A DNA stretch of 64,000 bases, taken from VYFG01 sp965221795. Lineage in GTDB: Bacteria > Pseudomonadota > Gammaproteobacteria > Arenicellales > Poriferihabitantaceae. The DNA lies in NCBI GenBank assembly GCA_965221795.1, contig OZ244914.1, forward strand, positions 2,418,001 through 2,482,000, read 5' to 3'. Positions 24,967 through 33,783 of this stretch are shown in pieces. Positions within the stretch are counted from its first letter, which is position 1. Each line of letters begins with the position of its first letter. Below the pieces are notes generated by a model. The model saw nothing but the letters and a program-made list of their open reading frames with translations, ran no database searches and was not told where the DNA came from. Position numbers and translations under genes: made by a program.

Positions 24967-26256
24967 TCAACCGGAGGTGGCTTTATGCAGCGCTTGGTCG
25001 ATATCCCAGAGAATATCTTCAATATTCTCGATGCCAACGGAAATCCGGATCATGTCATCGGAAATGCCTGCTTTTGCCAGTTCTGCTTCGTTGAGTTGAC
25101 GGTGCGTGGTCGAGGCCGGGTGGATAATCAGGGTTTTGGTGTCACCGACATTGGCTAGATGACTCATAAAGCGAGCATTCTCAATAAAACGCATGCCGGC
25201 TTCATTTCCTCCCATAATGCCAAAAGTGAGAATCGATCCTGCACCTTTCGGCAGGTATTTTTGGGCTAGGGTGTAATAGGGGCTATCGGGGTCCCCGGCA
25301 TACCTCACCCATGCGACGGCGGGATGGGACTTGAGAAATTCGGCGACCTGAATGCCATTTTGCACATGCCTCTCCATCCGGATCGGCAAAGTTTCAAGGC
25401 CCTGCAGCATAGTCCAGGCATTGAAAGGGCTGATGGTAGGGCCCAGTGTACGCAGGGTTTCGCAGCGGACCTTCATGGTAAAGGCAAAATCGCCGAAGGT
25501 TTCATAAAACCGCACCCCATGGTAGCCCTCGGATGGCTGGGTCATATCCGGATAGTTGCCATTATCCCAAGGGAATTTTCCGGACTCGACGATGATCCCG
25601 CCCATAGAAGTTCCGTGACCGCAAATGAATTTGGTCGCACTGTGTACAACCACATCCGCCCCATACCGGAAAGGGCAGCAAAGATAGGGAGAGGCGAAGG
25701 TGTTGTCCATGACGAGGGCAATGCCATGTTCGTGGGCAATCCTGGCCACCGCCTCAATATCCAGTACATTGTTATTGGGATTTCCCACGGTTTCCGCATA
25801 GATCACTCGGGTTTGATCGGAAATTGCATCGGCGAAGTGTTGTGGATCATCAGGGTCCACAAAAGTAGTCCGAATCCCCATCTTTTTGAAAGTGACGGCA
25901 AACTGAGATATGGTGCCTCCGTACAATGTGCTGGCTGACACAATTTCATCTCCGGCCCTGAGTAGCGTGAGCAGGGCTGTCATTTGGGCGGCCATACCGG
26001 TACTGGTAGCGACAGCAGCCCGGCCTCCCTCCAGTGCCGCCATGCGCTCCTCAAACATCGCAGTGGTTGGATTGCTGAGCCGGGTGTATATATTGCCGAA
26101 GGTTTGCAGGTTGAAGAGGCTAGCGGCATGATCGGTACTGTCAAACACATAGGCAGCGGTCTGGTAGATGGGGGCAGCCCGTGAGGCGGTCGACGGATCG
26201 GGCAACTGTCCGGCATGCAGGCAAAGGGTTTCAAATTCGAACTCCCGGTCACTCAT
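24967..26256 (-). CDS. metY: O-acetylhomoserine sulfhydrylase family enzyme
   Basis: PLP-dependent Cys/Met metabolism enzyme of about 429 residues. Family features are TLCLHAGQ, PIYQTAAYVFDS, YTRLSNPTT, SASTLYGGT, the aspartate contact LVMDNTFASPY, and the PLP lysine in VVHSATKFICGHG. The C-terminus has HPASTTHRQL. It would make homocysteine (from sulfide) or methionine (from methanethiol) from O-acetylhomoserine. The preferred start is ATG 26256, after GAGGAGCG; 26277 is an upstream alternative. A CoA-binding gene ends 10 bp upstream on the same strand, so the two are an operon. Confidence 0.9.
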   Translation of the reverse strand: MSDREFEFETLCLHAGQLPDPSTASRAAPIYQTAAYVFDSTDHAASLFNLQTFGNIYTRLSNPTTAMFEERMAALEGGRAAVATSTGMAAQMTALLTLLRAGDEIVSASTLYGGTISQFAVTFKKMGIRTTFVDPDDPQHFADAISDQTRVIYAETVGNPNNNVLDIEAVARIAHEHGIALVMDNTFASPYLCCPFRYGADVVVHSATKFICGHGTSMGGIIVESGKFPWDNGNYPDMTQPSEGYHGVRFYETFGDFAFTMKVRCETLRTLGPTISPFNAWTMLQGLETLPIRMERHVQNGIQVAEFLKSHPAVAWVRYAGDPDSPYYTLAQKYLPKGAGSILTFGIMGGNEAGMRFIENARFMSHLANVGDTKTLIIHPASTTHRQLNEAELAKAGISDDMIRISVGIENIEDILWDIDQALHKATSG

Positions 26257-26266
26257 CATCCGCTCC

Positions 26267-26737
26267 TCAGTTTGCAATGTATTTGCTGCGCTGGCTCGAA
26301 ATCACCCCAGTATTCACTCCGGCGAAGTGGAGTCCACCGAAAATGCGCGCATGTTCGATTTTGACGCAGTGATTCTGCACAAATTCAAGCCCAGCTTCAC
26401 GGCTGATCCGATCAGCCTCCTCATTTTCGATTCCCAGCTGAAGCCAGACGACCGCCGCTCCGACCTCAATGGCCTGGCGTGCATAGTTCGGGGTGGTTTC
26501 GGGCTTCTGGAAAATATCCACTAGATCTACTGGCTCAGGGATGGATGGCAAATCGGGATAACAAGTTTCGCCCAGAATCTGGTCGTAATTCGGGTTGACC
26601 GGTATGATGCGGTAGCCGTGCTCCTGCATGTACTTGGCCGCGAAGAAACTCGGTCGATACCATTGGCCGGATAAGCCGACTACCGCAAGAGTCCGGTTCT
26701 GGGTGAGGATACGGCGTAGTTGAGGGGTGTCTGTCAT
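26267..26737 (-). CDS. CoA-binding domain protein (YccU-like)
   Basis: The 156-residue protein consists of one Rossmann-type CoA-binding domain: TLAVVGLSGQWYRPSFFAAKYMQ, the strand GYRIIPVNPNY, PVDLVDIF and VWLQLGIENEEA with a conserved Cys in FVQNHCVKIEHAR. The family is small, soluble and mostly uncharacterised; CoA binding is known, a reaction is not. ATG 26737 (MTDTPQL) is chosen; the frame extends upstream to 26842 with a hydrophobic segment that does not match the family. It precedes metY, a linkage that hints at sulfur metabolism. Confidence 0.85.
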   Translation of the reverse strand: MTDTPQLRRILTQNRTLAVVGLSGQWYRPSFFAAKYMQEHGYRIIPVNPNYDQILGETCYPDLPSIPEPVDLVDIFQKPETTPNYARQAIEVGAAVVWLQLGIENEEADRISREAGLEFVQNHCVKIEHARIFGGLHFAGVNTGVISSQRSKYIAN

Positions 26738-26810
26738 AGCAGGCTTGCGCTTGTCTTGATTTCGGGAATATGGGTATGATGCCTGATTCCAAATCATAGC
26801 AAACAAAGCG

Positions 26811-28457
26811 ATGACACCAAAGAGTGTGGGCAAATTTACCAAGGGGTTGGGGAAGTGTGCTGCTAATTACACGCCCTTGACACCTCTTGATTTTCTGGAA
26901 CGTTCGGCCAAGGTCTATCCAGATCAGTTGGCTGTGGTAGATGGTGAGGTTTGCCGCAGTTGGCAGGAAACTTGGGAACGTTGCCATCGGCTTGCTTCGG
27001 CCCTGCAGCGAAGAGGAATAGGTCGTGATGATACGGTTGCAATCATGGCACCGAACAGTGCAACCATCTTCGAGTCTCACTTCTCGGTGCCTCTGGCCGG
27101 TGCGGTACTCAATGCCATCAATACAAGATTGGACGCCGATACAGTCGGATTCATTCTGGAGCATGGTGAGGCCAAGGTGTTTATGGTTGATGCGGAGTTT
27201 GCGGACCTTGGCCAAACCGCATGGTCCCATTTGCCAGCCGACTTACGTAAGGAAATACTACTGGTGGAGATTTCGGCGCCAGGTTTTAGCGGGATTCCGC
27301 ATGCACTGGAATATGAAGCGCTACTGGCAGAAGGCGATCCGGACGATCCCTTGCCGCAAGTGCTGGATGAGTGGGATGCGATCGCGCTCAACTACACCTC
27401 CGGTACAACCGGGAATCCAAAAGGTGTGGTATACCATCACCGTGGAGCCTATCTCAACGCGCTGAGCAATGCGATGGGCTGGGACATGCCGCACCATGCG
27501 GTTTATCTCTGGACCTTGCCGATGTTCCATTGCAACGGATGGTGCTTTCCGTGGACTCTGGCTGCCATCAGCGGTACCAGTATTTGTCTTCGTTCCATCC
27601 ATGCCCGAGCAATTTATGCTGCTATCGCGGACTATGGAGTTACCCATTTTTGTGGTGCACCAGTGATCATGAACATGCTGATCCATGCTACTCCAGAGGA
27701 ACGTCGGGAGTTCAGCCATACGGTACGGATGATGACCGCGGCGGCCCCGCCTCCCTCTGTTGTACTCAGTGCTATGTCGAAAGAGGGCTTTCATGTGACC
27801 CATGCCTATGGGTTGACGGAAACCTATGGCCCTGCAGTGATGTGCGCATGGAAACCACAATGGGACCAATTAGACCAATCGAATAATGCCATGATGAAAT
27901 CCCGACAAGGGGTCAATTACCATGTACTCCGGGACTTGGATGTCATAAATCCCGTGACGATGGAGCCGGTTGCGGCAGATGGAAAAGAGGTCGGGGAAAC
28001 CATGTTTCGTGGCAACATCGTGATGAAAGGCTACCTCAAGAATCCCGAAGCCACCGAAGAGGCCTTCGCCGGCGGCTGGTTCCATTCTGGAGACCTGGGG
28101 GTGATGCATTCGGATCGATATCTCAAGCTCACGGACCGTTCAAAGGACATCATTATCTCCGGTGGGGAAAACATTTCTTCGATTGAAGTGGAGGATTGCC
28201 TGTACCGGCATCCTGCCGTAGCGGAAGCTGCGGTGGTGGCCCAGCCAGATGATCATTGGGGAGAGACCCCTTGTGCCTTTGTCGCTCTTAAGCCTGATGC
28301 CAGTGCCGACGCGCATGAACTCATTGCTTTTTGTCGTGACCATCTAGCGCATTTCAAGTGTCCCAAAACTGTGATATTTGGCGAGTTGCCGAAAACTTCT
28401 ACCGGTAAAATCCAGAAATTCCGCTTGCGTAATCAACTCCTTTCTGCTGTGGAATAA
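26811..28457 (+). CDS. AMP-dependent acyl-CoA synthetase
   Basis: The 548-residue enzyme of the ANL superfamily activates a carboxylate as acyl-AMP, then acyl-CoA. Motifs: P-loop YTSGTTGNPKGVVYHHRG, YLWTLPMFHCNGW, HAYGLTETYGP, GWFHSGDLGVMH, and the C-terminal hinge/catalytic Lys region DRSKDIIISGGENISS and PKTSTGKIQKF. The overall pattern is like the short/medium-chain and DmdB (3-methylmercaptopropionate) ligases; substrate cannot be set from sequence. It is divergent from the CoA-binding gene with 73 bp between the starts, and stands alone, followed by accessory DNA. Confidence 0.88.
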   Translation: MTPKSVGKFTKGLGKCAANYTPLTPLDFLERSAKVYPDQLAVVDGEVCRSWQETWERCHRLASALQRRGIGRDDTVAIMAPNSATIFESHFSVPLAGAVLNAINTRLDADTVGFILEHGEAKVFMVDAEFADLGQTAWSHLPADLRKEILLVEISAPGFSGIPHALEYEALLAEGDPDDPLPQVLDEWDAIALNYTSGTTGNPKGVVYHHRGAYLNALSNAMGWDMPHHAVYLWTLPMFHCNGWCFPWTLAAISGTSICLRSIHARAIYAAIADYGVTHFCGAPVIMNMLIHATPEERREFSHTVRMMTAAAPPPSVVLSAMSKEGFHVTHAYGLTETYGPAVMCAWKPQWDQLDQSNNAMMKSRQGVNYHVLRDLDVINPVTMEPVAADGKEVGETMFRGNIVMKGYLKNPEATEEAFAGGWFHSGDLGVMHSDRYLKLTDRSKDIIISGGENISSIEVEDCLYRHPAVAEAAVVAQPDDHWGETPCAFVALKPDASADAHELIAFCRDHLAHFKCPKTVIFGELPKTSTGKIQKFRLRNQLLSAVE

Positions 28458-29263
28458 GGTCACCGCCCATTCCCGTAGGCCATAGTATGTATCTGTGACC
28501 ATAAAGTATGCGAGCCGTATGCAGCTTGGACGGGTTAGCATGCCGGACTGTCCATGGAAGCTGAATAGAATATGTGCTATCCGAACCAATAAAGTCTCAA
28601 GGTCACAATATTTCCGTAATGCACTATGCCCTTCGTTCCAGCTGAAGCAGCTTGGTTTCGATGGCATGGAGAAATTCCACATTTCAATTCTCTGATTATG
28701 GCACGTGAACACAATTTGCCATGGATATGGGATACTCGGTGCCGGCCATTTCCAGCGGAAACTGCATAGCGGAACCGGTTCATGGACCGCACCCCCGTCC
28801 CAGTGCGAGCGCATTGTGTCCGGCTGCCCAGGCAGTGAGGCCATGTCCGCTGGTTCCATCTTGGTCTTCGACGCCATCGACGATGGCCTGGGAATGAGAT
28901 CCCGTCGTGCCCGGGCCGTGGTTCCGGCTCACAACCGGCCCTTGCATGGGCAAGCACAATCCGTACAATACAGGCTCACTACCGCTCTCAGGAACCGACT
29001 GACGAAATTCCCCCTCAATGGTCTTAACTTAGAATAAATTCGATCCGCCTGCGGCATTGGCAAGCTATCTTCCTGGCTGAAAAAATGGCAAGACTGATTT
29101 GACTTCAACACAGAACGGAATTAACTGCCGTTACGCGGACGACTCACGTTCTCTGTCCCGGAACATACGAAGATCCTCAAGAGTCTACGGTCTCTGCAAG
29201 GAGGTCTGTCGGACCCCTTGTATCGGTAGTGGCTCAGTTTGAACACTGCAAAACCTGCATGGG
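28458..29263. other. Accessory non-coding region with faint IS remnants
   Basis: No gene with coding character was found. GGATACTCGGTGCCGGCC plus TTTCCAGCGGAAACTGC near 28725-28765 resembles 14640-14675, the 5' part of the IS5 relic, so a second, more decayed copy is likely. The rest shows nothing recognisable. Confidence 0.35.
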
Positions 29264-29285
29264 AAAAGGCGGCCTCAAGGCCGCC
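29264..29285 (-). terminator. Rho-independent terminator for the minus-strand secreted-protein gene
   Basis: On the minus strand a perfect 7-bp GC stem (GGCGGCC/GGCCGCC, loop TTGA) at 29268-29285 is followed by TTTT. It lies 90 bp past the stop codon of the gene ending at 29375. Confidence 0.75.
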
Positions 29286-29374
29286 CTGTGTTCGGGATGT
29301 TCCGCGATACTCCAGCGATATCCGGTTCCGGATTGAAGCCCTTACGTGGCCCGCACTCCCGAGAACCGGATGGA

Positions 29375-30034
29375 TCAGCTGTCGAGGTCCGGACACCCCC
29401 AGGCCAGCCTGGCCTCCTGGCTCTGCGTAGTCTGGCCGGCGAGGATCGGGGTTCCGTCCCGGGTGCCGTTGCACATGCAGTCCGTAATGTCCTGCCGCGT
29501 GCGGGCCACCGCAAAGCACCCGGTACGGCTGAATTTCGTTAGATCGAGTATGCCCCCAGGCAGGTTCTGCTCCGCATTCGTGAACTCGCCACGGGTCTTG
29601 AAGCAGAGGCGGACTATCGGATTTGCATATGGTCTTGCGGCATCGTTGTATAGAACGAATGTGTAGCGCGTATTCTTCTTCAGGCTGGAGAAGTTGCCGG
29701 ACTGTGCCGCCAGTGGTGTGGATGAACCAAGATTTTTAACCTGCTTTGGAGTACCCATCCCGCCTTCTCGAACCCCTGCATATACTGTGAATGGGTCGCT
29801 AAATGTGATTTCCACAAGGTTGAATGTCAGGCTGTCGTTTGTGGGAGTCCCGATAATATCTCCGAGTTCCGTCCCGGCCTCTGACTCGCCTTGCGTGCAG
29901 GCTTCAGTGCCTTTGGTCGCCGGAATGACCAACTGTGCCTGCACCGGCACCGCAAGCGCTACAAGCAGCAGGAGGGTTGCTAGTTTAGCGAGGGGGGGGG
30001 GGGGGGGGGGGGAATTAAGGTTTTTCTGGATCAT
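29375..30034 (-). CDS. Secreted protein of unknown function with homopolymeric tract in its signal peptide
   Basis: The 219-residue protein starts at ATG 30034, preceded by GAGGAAC at good spacing. It begins MIQKNLNS, then six prolines encoded by a 21-base C run, then a signal-peptide core (LAKLATLLLLVALAVPVQA) ending in a likely cleavage site before Q. The mature part has no recognised domain; six cysteines, Thr/Ser-rich stretches and strand-like segments (SLTFNLVEITFSDPF, TRYTFVLYNDAARPY) suggest a disulfide-bonded periplasmic or surface beta protein. Slippage in the C run would shift the frame before the hydrophobic core, so expression could be phase variable. A terminator follows. No close homologue is recognised. 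Confidence 0.7.
   Translation of the reverse strand: MIQKNLNSPPPPPPLAKLATLLLLVALAVPVQAQLVIPATKGTEACTQGESEAGTELGDIIGTPTNDSLTFNLVEITFSDPFTVYAGVREGGMGTPKQVKNLGSSTPLAAQSGNFSSLKKNTRYTFVLYNDAARPYANPIVRLCFKTRGEFTNAEQNLPGGILDLTKFSRTGCFAVARTRQDITDCMCNGTRDGTPILAGQTTQSQEARLAWGCPDLDS
29992..30012. repeat. 21-bp mononucleotide G tract (C tract on the coding strand)
   Basis: Twenty-one consecutive G on the plus strand, inside codons 8-15 of the minus-strand secreted-protein gene. It is by far the longest homopolymer noticed in the window. Exact length could be a sequencing artefact. Confidence 0.95.
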
Positions 30035-30865
30035 GATTGTGTTCCTCATGGTTAACATTTCCCTGCATTATATAGTGCTTTCCTTTCTGAAAATAGACAA
30101 ACTTTCAAACCGAGCCACTACCTGCTAATCTCTTAAGTGCAATCGCTGTATAAATGGAGCTGGACGTACACTTTGAAAAACGCCATCTGCGTTTTGATCC
30201 GAAACTGGAAAGGCCTCAGGTTTGAAATTCAATCTCGACATCCGCTAATTCCTGGCTCTGGGTTTCATGGATAATTTTGTCAGGGAGGCTGCCCTGCTCT
30301 CTCCACAGTCTCCACATCACGCTGCAGGTCTGCCGCATCCTCCAACTTGTATATCTCCGACAACTCTTCCATGTAGATCACGAGCGATTACTCTACAGGT
30401 TGCTTTGCCTTCATGCCTGCTGATTTTCAGCATCCTCTGCTATTCACGTTCAAAATCCTCGCCAGAGAATAATGGAGATGCATCGGCATTATCAGGTTCA
30501 TCGTCGACAAAGCCGACACTATCAACCTGGTCAAGTGAATCGCTCGACACGGCACCATGATGCCGGAATGCCCTTTCAAGATTCTGGTTCAACCATGCAT
30601 AACCCTCCCCCGTAAGCTCGACGAAAGACTGCTGTGTGTAAGCCTTTCTCGGATCAGTATTCCCTGAACCTTTTGAGGCATTGCGTTGCGTGGAAGAAAA
30701 CGAACTGCTACCAAGCTCATCCATCAACTGGTTTAGGGATAATCCGTTTTTCATGGCCCCCGACAGGAATTTCGCATCTCGGACACGAATGAAGTGTGAA
30801 TACCGGGAGAGCCAATCACGTTGCCTGATTTCTGATGGCTCGGCATCATCCCGGCCTTCTACATA

Positions 30866-32416
30866 GTCGGCCCTGAACCCCCCAAATTCAGCGGTCACTA
30901 TCTGAATAGAATAGTTTCCCCGAAAGGCTGGATTCAAATGGCCGGATAGGGACTCATGGACGCACCATTCTTTGCCATTGCAGACGAAAAAATGCGTCCC
31001 AAGCCCGCTGCGTTCCCCGACTCCCACGATGGGTTCCGCCACCGCCTGGAAACCCTGCGGGACCACCGCCATGAGCCCGTTCGCCTGGCCGGCATCCTCC
31101 ATTGGCAACGATTCGACCAGACCTTGGGTGAGTGGTATGGCCTGGACCGGGGGTGTCCCGGCCAGCCCACCCGCCGGATGGTCGGGCTGGAGGCTCTCAA
31201 GCCGATGCACAAACGGTCGGACGAGGGAGTGGTCGCCCGTTGGGGGGAGAATCCATACGGGCAGTACTGTTGCGGCGAGGAGTGTTTCCCGCCTCCTCCG
31301 CCGATCGACCCCCGCCGCCTGATGCGGTTCCGCCCGCGCATCGGGGCTTCCGGTGCCGAGCGGGTCCTGAAAGCAACGATTGACACTGGCCTGGAGAGTG
31401 GCACGGTGAAGCCGCGGGCGTGGCGGCGGGTGGCGGTGGACACGACGGTACCGGACCAAGCGGTGGAACCGTCCCCGGGTGCGACTGGTGAAGCTGTGCC
31501 GACCGCATGGGGTGGGATGGCGCCAGAACGATGCTCGTAAGGGCTCGCCGGCGCGGCTGCGAGCGAACCGGGTTGCCCATGCCCGGCAGTGCCGCCGCAG
31601 GGACCGCCCGCTCCGGAGTTTGCGGACGTATTGGGGCTGGGTAGTCCGGGACATGGAACGAAAAACCGCTGGGCGAGCGGATCTGGAGCCGGTGTTTGCA
31701 GACGAACTGGCGATGGCCCGGCGGTTGCTGGCACCGGAAAAGAAAGGTCGAAACCAGCGGTACCGTCGGCAGGCACCTGCAGTCGAGTGCCTCCGCAAGG
31801 GCAAAGCTCACCAGCGGTATGAGTTCGGCGTCCAGGTCCGCATGGCCACCACCCACCGGAGCCACTGCCTCCTGGGTGGAATGGCCTTGGCGGAGAATCC
31901 CGATGATGGACCACCGCGGAAGTCCGCGTTGGACCCGGTCCGGCACCGAACCGGGCGGTCGATCGACGAGGGGGTTCGTCGACCGCGGCGACCGGGGTCA
32001 TGGCGAGGGAGAAGCCTCCGTATCCCGATCCGGGCCGCGGCGGGGCATCGTGACCCGGCGGCGGAAGAAGTGCCTCCAGCGTCGGCAAGCCATCGAACCG
32101 GTGATCGGTCACCTGAAGTCGGATGGCCATCTGGCGGAACTGGCTCCAGGGGATGGCGGGCGACCGGAGGAAGGTACTGCGGTGCTGTGCTGGTCACCAC
32201 CGGCGGCGGATCCTCCGTCCGCTGCGGTTTTTTTGGCGCTGGATGTTGGTGGGCCTGGGGGGCTGGATGTTGGGCTTTGGTGGCGGCATTGGCGACATTT
32301 TGAGAGGCCCAGAGTGCCCGGGAGCGACGGCGTGATGGAAAATGCCGGCCTCCGAGTCGGGCAGTGTCCCACCGCTGGCGCTTTCGGCCCCCTGAAACAG
32401 ACTTTTCAGGGTCGAC
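30866..32416 (+). mobile_element. IS5-like insertion sequence with inverted repeats and target duplication
   Basis: The ends are GTCGGCCCTGAA (30866-30877) and TTCAGGGTCGAC (32405-32416), an 11-of-12 inverted match. They are flanked by the direct repeat TACATA at 30860-30865 and 32417-32422 (CTACATA if the last base is counted in the target). The element is inserted in the PLD gene. It carries one transposase gene, now frameshifted. A truncated copy of its right end is at 22358-22440. Confidence 0.8.
30956..32340 (+). pseudogene. IS5-family (DUF772 + DDE) transposase, multiply frameshifted
   Basis: Successive frames read VRLAGILHWQRFDQTLGEWYG, KPMHKRSDEGVVARWGENPYGQYCCGEE, RVAVDTTV (first catalytic Asp), then SLRTYWGWVVRDMERK, VECLRKGKAHQRYEFGVQV, then FVDRGDRGHG and IEPVIGHLKSDGHL near the 3' end. 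This is the order of IS5-type transposases with an N-terminal DUF772. At least three frame changes make it non-functional, so the element can move only if another copy supplies transposase. Confidence 0.75.
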
Positions 32417-33469
32417 TACATATTTTCTGGCAATGGCACGGCCGAAAATACGAATGTCACCCGGCTTGCTTGTGAATCGGGCAATGAACATGATGGCACC
32501 TTCCTTCACTGACCTCGGTCGCCTGTTATCTGGATAGGCAAGTACTCTATGGCAGTTCGATCTTTCGATTTCAACAAGTGTTTTCTTTTCAGGGGACATC
32601 CGGCTTCTGCTTCCACCGAGGAATTTCACGATGGCTTGAGGAGGATCAGCATAAATCAGAGCATCTTCAGGATGTGGACTCGGACTGAATCCAGCATCGG
32701 CACCGTAGTCCGGAAGCTTTCCTGCGGACCAAGGTTCGGCGATGAGCGGCCGAGGGCTTCTTATTGCTTTCTCCCATTCATCAACCTGGTCAGGCTGGAG
32801 AGGTTTGCCGAGCTTCCAAAGCTCTTCGAAATATGCCAGGCAGATTTTGACGGCAGCCTGATCTTCGGCAACAATTCCGAATTCATGATTCTTGAGAAGC
32901 CCTCCACTAGTCAGGTTAGCAGATGTAATGACTGCTCTGGATTCTCCGAAAAGGTAGAGCTTTGCATGGAGACCGCGAATCCCGCGAACCTGCCCGCCAA
33001 CACCGATCAGATAGCGCAGGGAATCAATATCGCTCACGCCTGACGCAAAGTCGTCGAGACTGAATCGGGTTATAACCCTGATACTGCTTGGCATCGGTGA
33101 CAGAAACCGCTCCAGAGAATTTGGTCTTGATAAATGGGCATACAATCCGAAGTGCGCTGCAATCTGCCTGCATGGCATCAGCGAATTCCGCTGGCCAGCA
33201 CTTGTCTACCACCCGGAACCCGTTATATGCCACTGTCTTTCTCAGGTTATCAGAAAGTAACGATTCCACCTGGAATATCTCTCCGGGCTATATCCATTAG
33301 CTCCGCTACGAGATCACGGGATGAGCCTGTTTTCGCATCAGTAAAATTCTCATGCGGAATTTCCGGAATGGGGCAGGCCGCATCAATCTGCGTTCAGGGC
33401 ACGGACTATCCGCCGCCGGTACAGACCGGTTGGTGCCGCCTGCCGGCGGCGGTAGTAGCAGGGGATGGA

Positions 33470-33757
33470 TTAGCCTGTGATGGCGGGGACGATCGGCCAC
33501 CGGATGATGACGCCGAGAATGACGACCGCCGCCACCCACAGCCCGATCTGCCAGCGCAAGTTGTCCTTGTCTCGCCGCGCCATGTCGGTTTTCAGGTTGG
33601 CCATGTCGGTATCCCGCCGGGCCATTTCGGCCAGCAGTCGTTCATACGATGTATTCATTCGTTCCTCCAGAACGGCGATCTCTTTCGCCCGTTCGTGATT
33701 CTGTTCCTGCAGGATCCGGACCTGTTTGTCCAGCTCCCGACTTTCATTTTCTGCCAT
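33470..33757 (-). CDS. Small coiled-coil protein with C-terminal membrane anchor
   Basis: The 95-residue protein begins MAENESRELDKQV and forms a long heptad-patterned helix (VRILQEQNHERAKEIAVLEE), an imperfect repeat of Met-Ala-Arg-Arg-Asp and Asn-Leu-Lys-Thr-Asp units around residues 44-68, then a tail anchor KDNLRWQIGLWVAAVVILGV near residues 68-88. Relatives occur at 14310-14529 (decayed) and 61598-61846 (intact). Variation in the number of MAxxxxDMAx units between copies suggests repeat expansion. Function is unknown; a membrane-tethered coiled coil is all that can be said. An IS1595 element starts just upstream. Confidence 0.7.
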   Translation of the reverse strand: MAENESRELDKQVRILQEQNHERAKEIAVLEERMNTSYERLLAEMARRDTDMANLKTDMARRDKDNLRWQIGLWVAAVVILGVIIRWPIVPAITG

Positions 33758-33783
33758 GCTCCTATCCTATCCGATGGCCGGCG

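Larger units (their letters stand above)
30440..33269 (-). pseudogene. PLD-like nuclease-family protein, frameshifted and split by an IS
   Basis: The minus strand encodes MESLLSDNLRKTVAYNGF, LRIVCPFIK, then after a frameshift near 33130 SIRVITRFSLDDFASGVSD, the HxK motif GLHAKLYLFGES with TSANLTSGG, and FIARF/RIFGRAIARKYV at 32430. The remainder resumes at 30859 as EGRDDAEPSEIRQRDW, HFIRVRDAKFLSG and SSFSSTQRNASKG to the stop at 30440. Removing the IS (30866-32416) with one target repeat restores the frame exactly (KYVEGRDD). It would be about 450 residues: a PLD-type domain and a C-terminal EVE-like module. The separate frameshift means it is dead even without the IS, unless the base is a sequencing error. 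Confidence 0.75.

Noticed and set aside
30934..32130. 398-codon minus-strand frame in the 30.9-32.1 kb region
   Set aside because: It is antisense to the relic transposase, is rich in Pro, Arg and Gly and has no family motif. Only the neighbouring PLD parts outside the IS are real on that strand.
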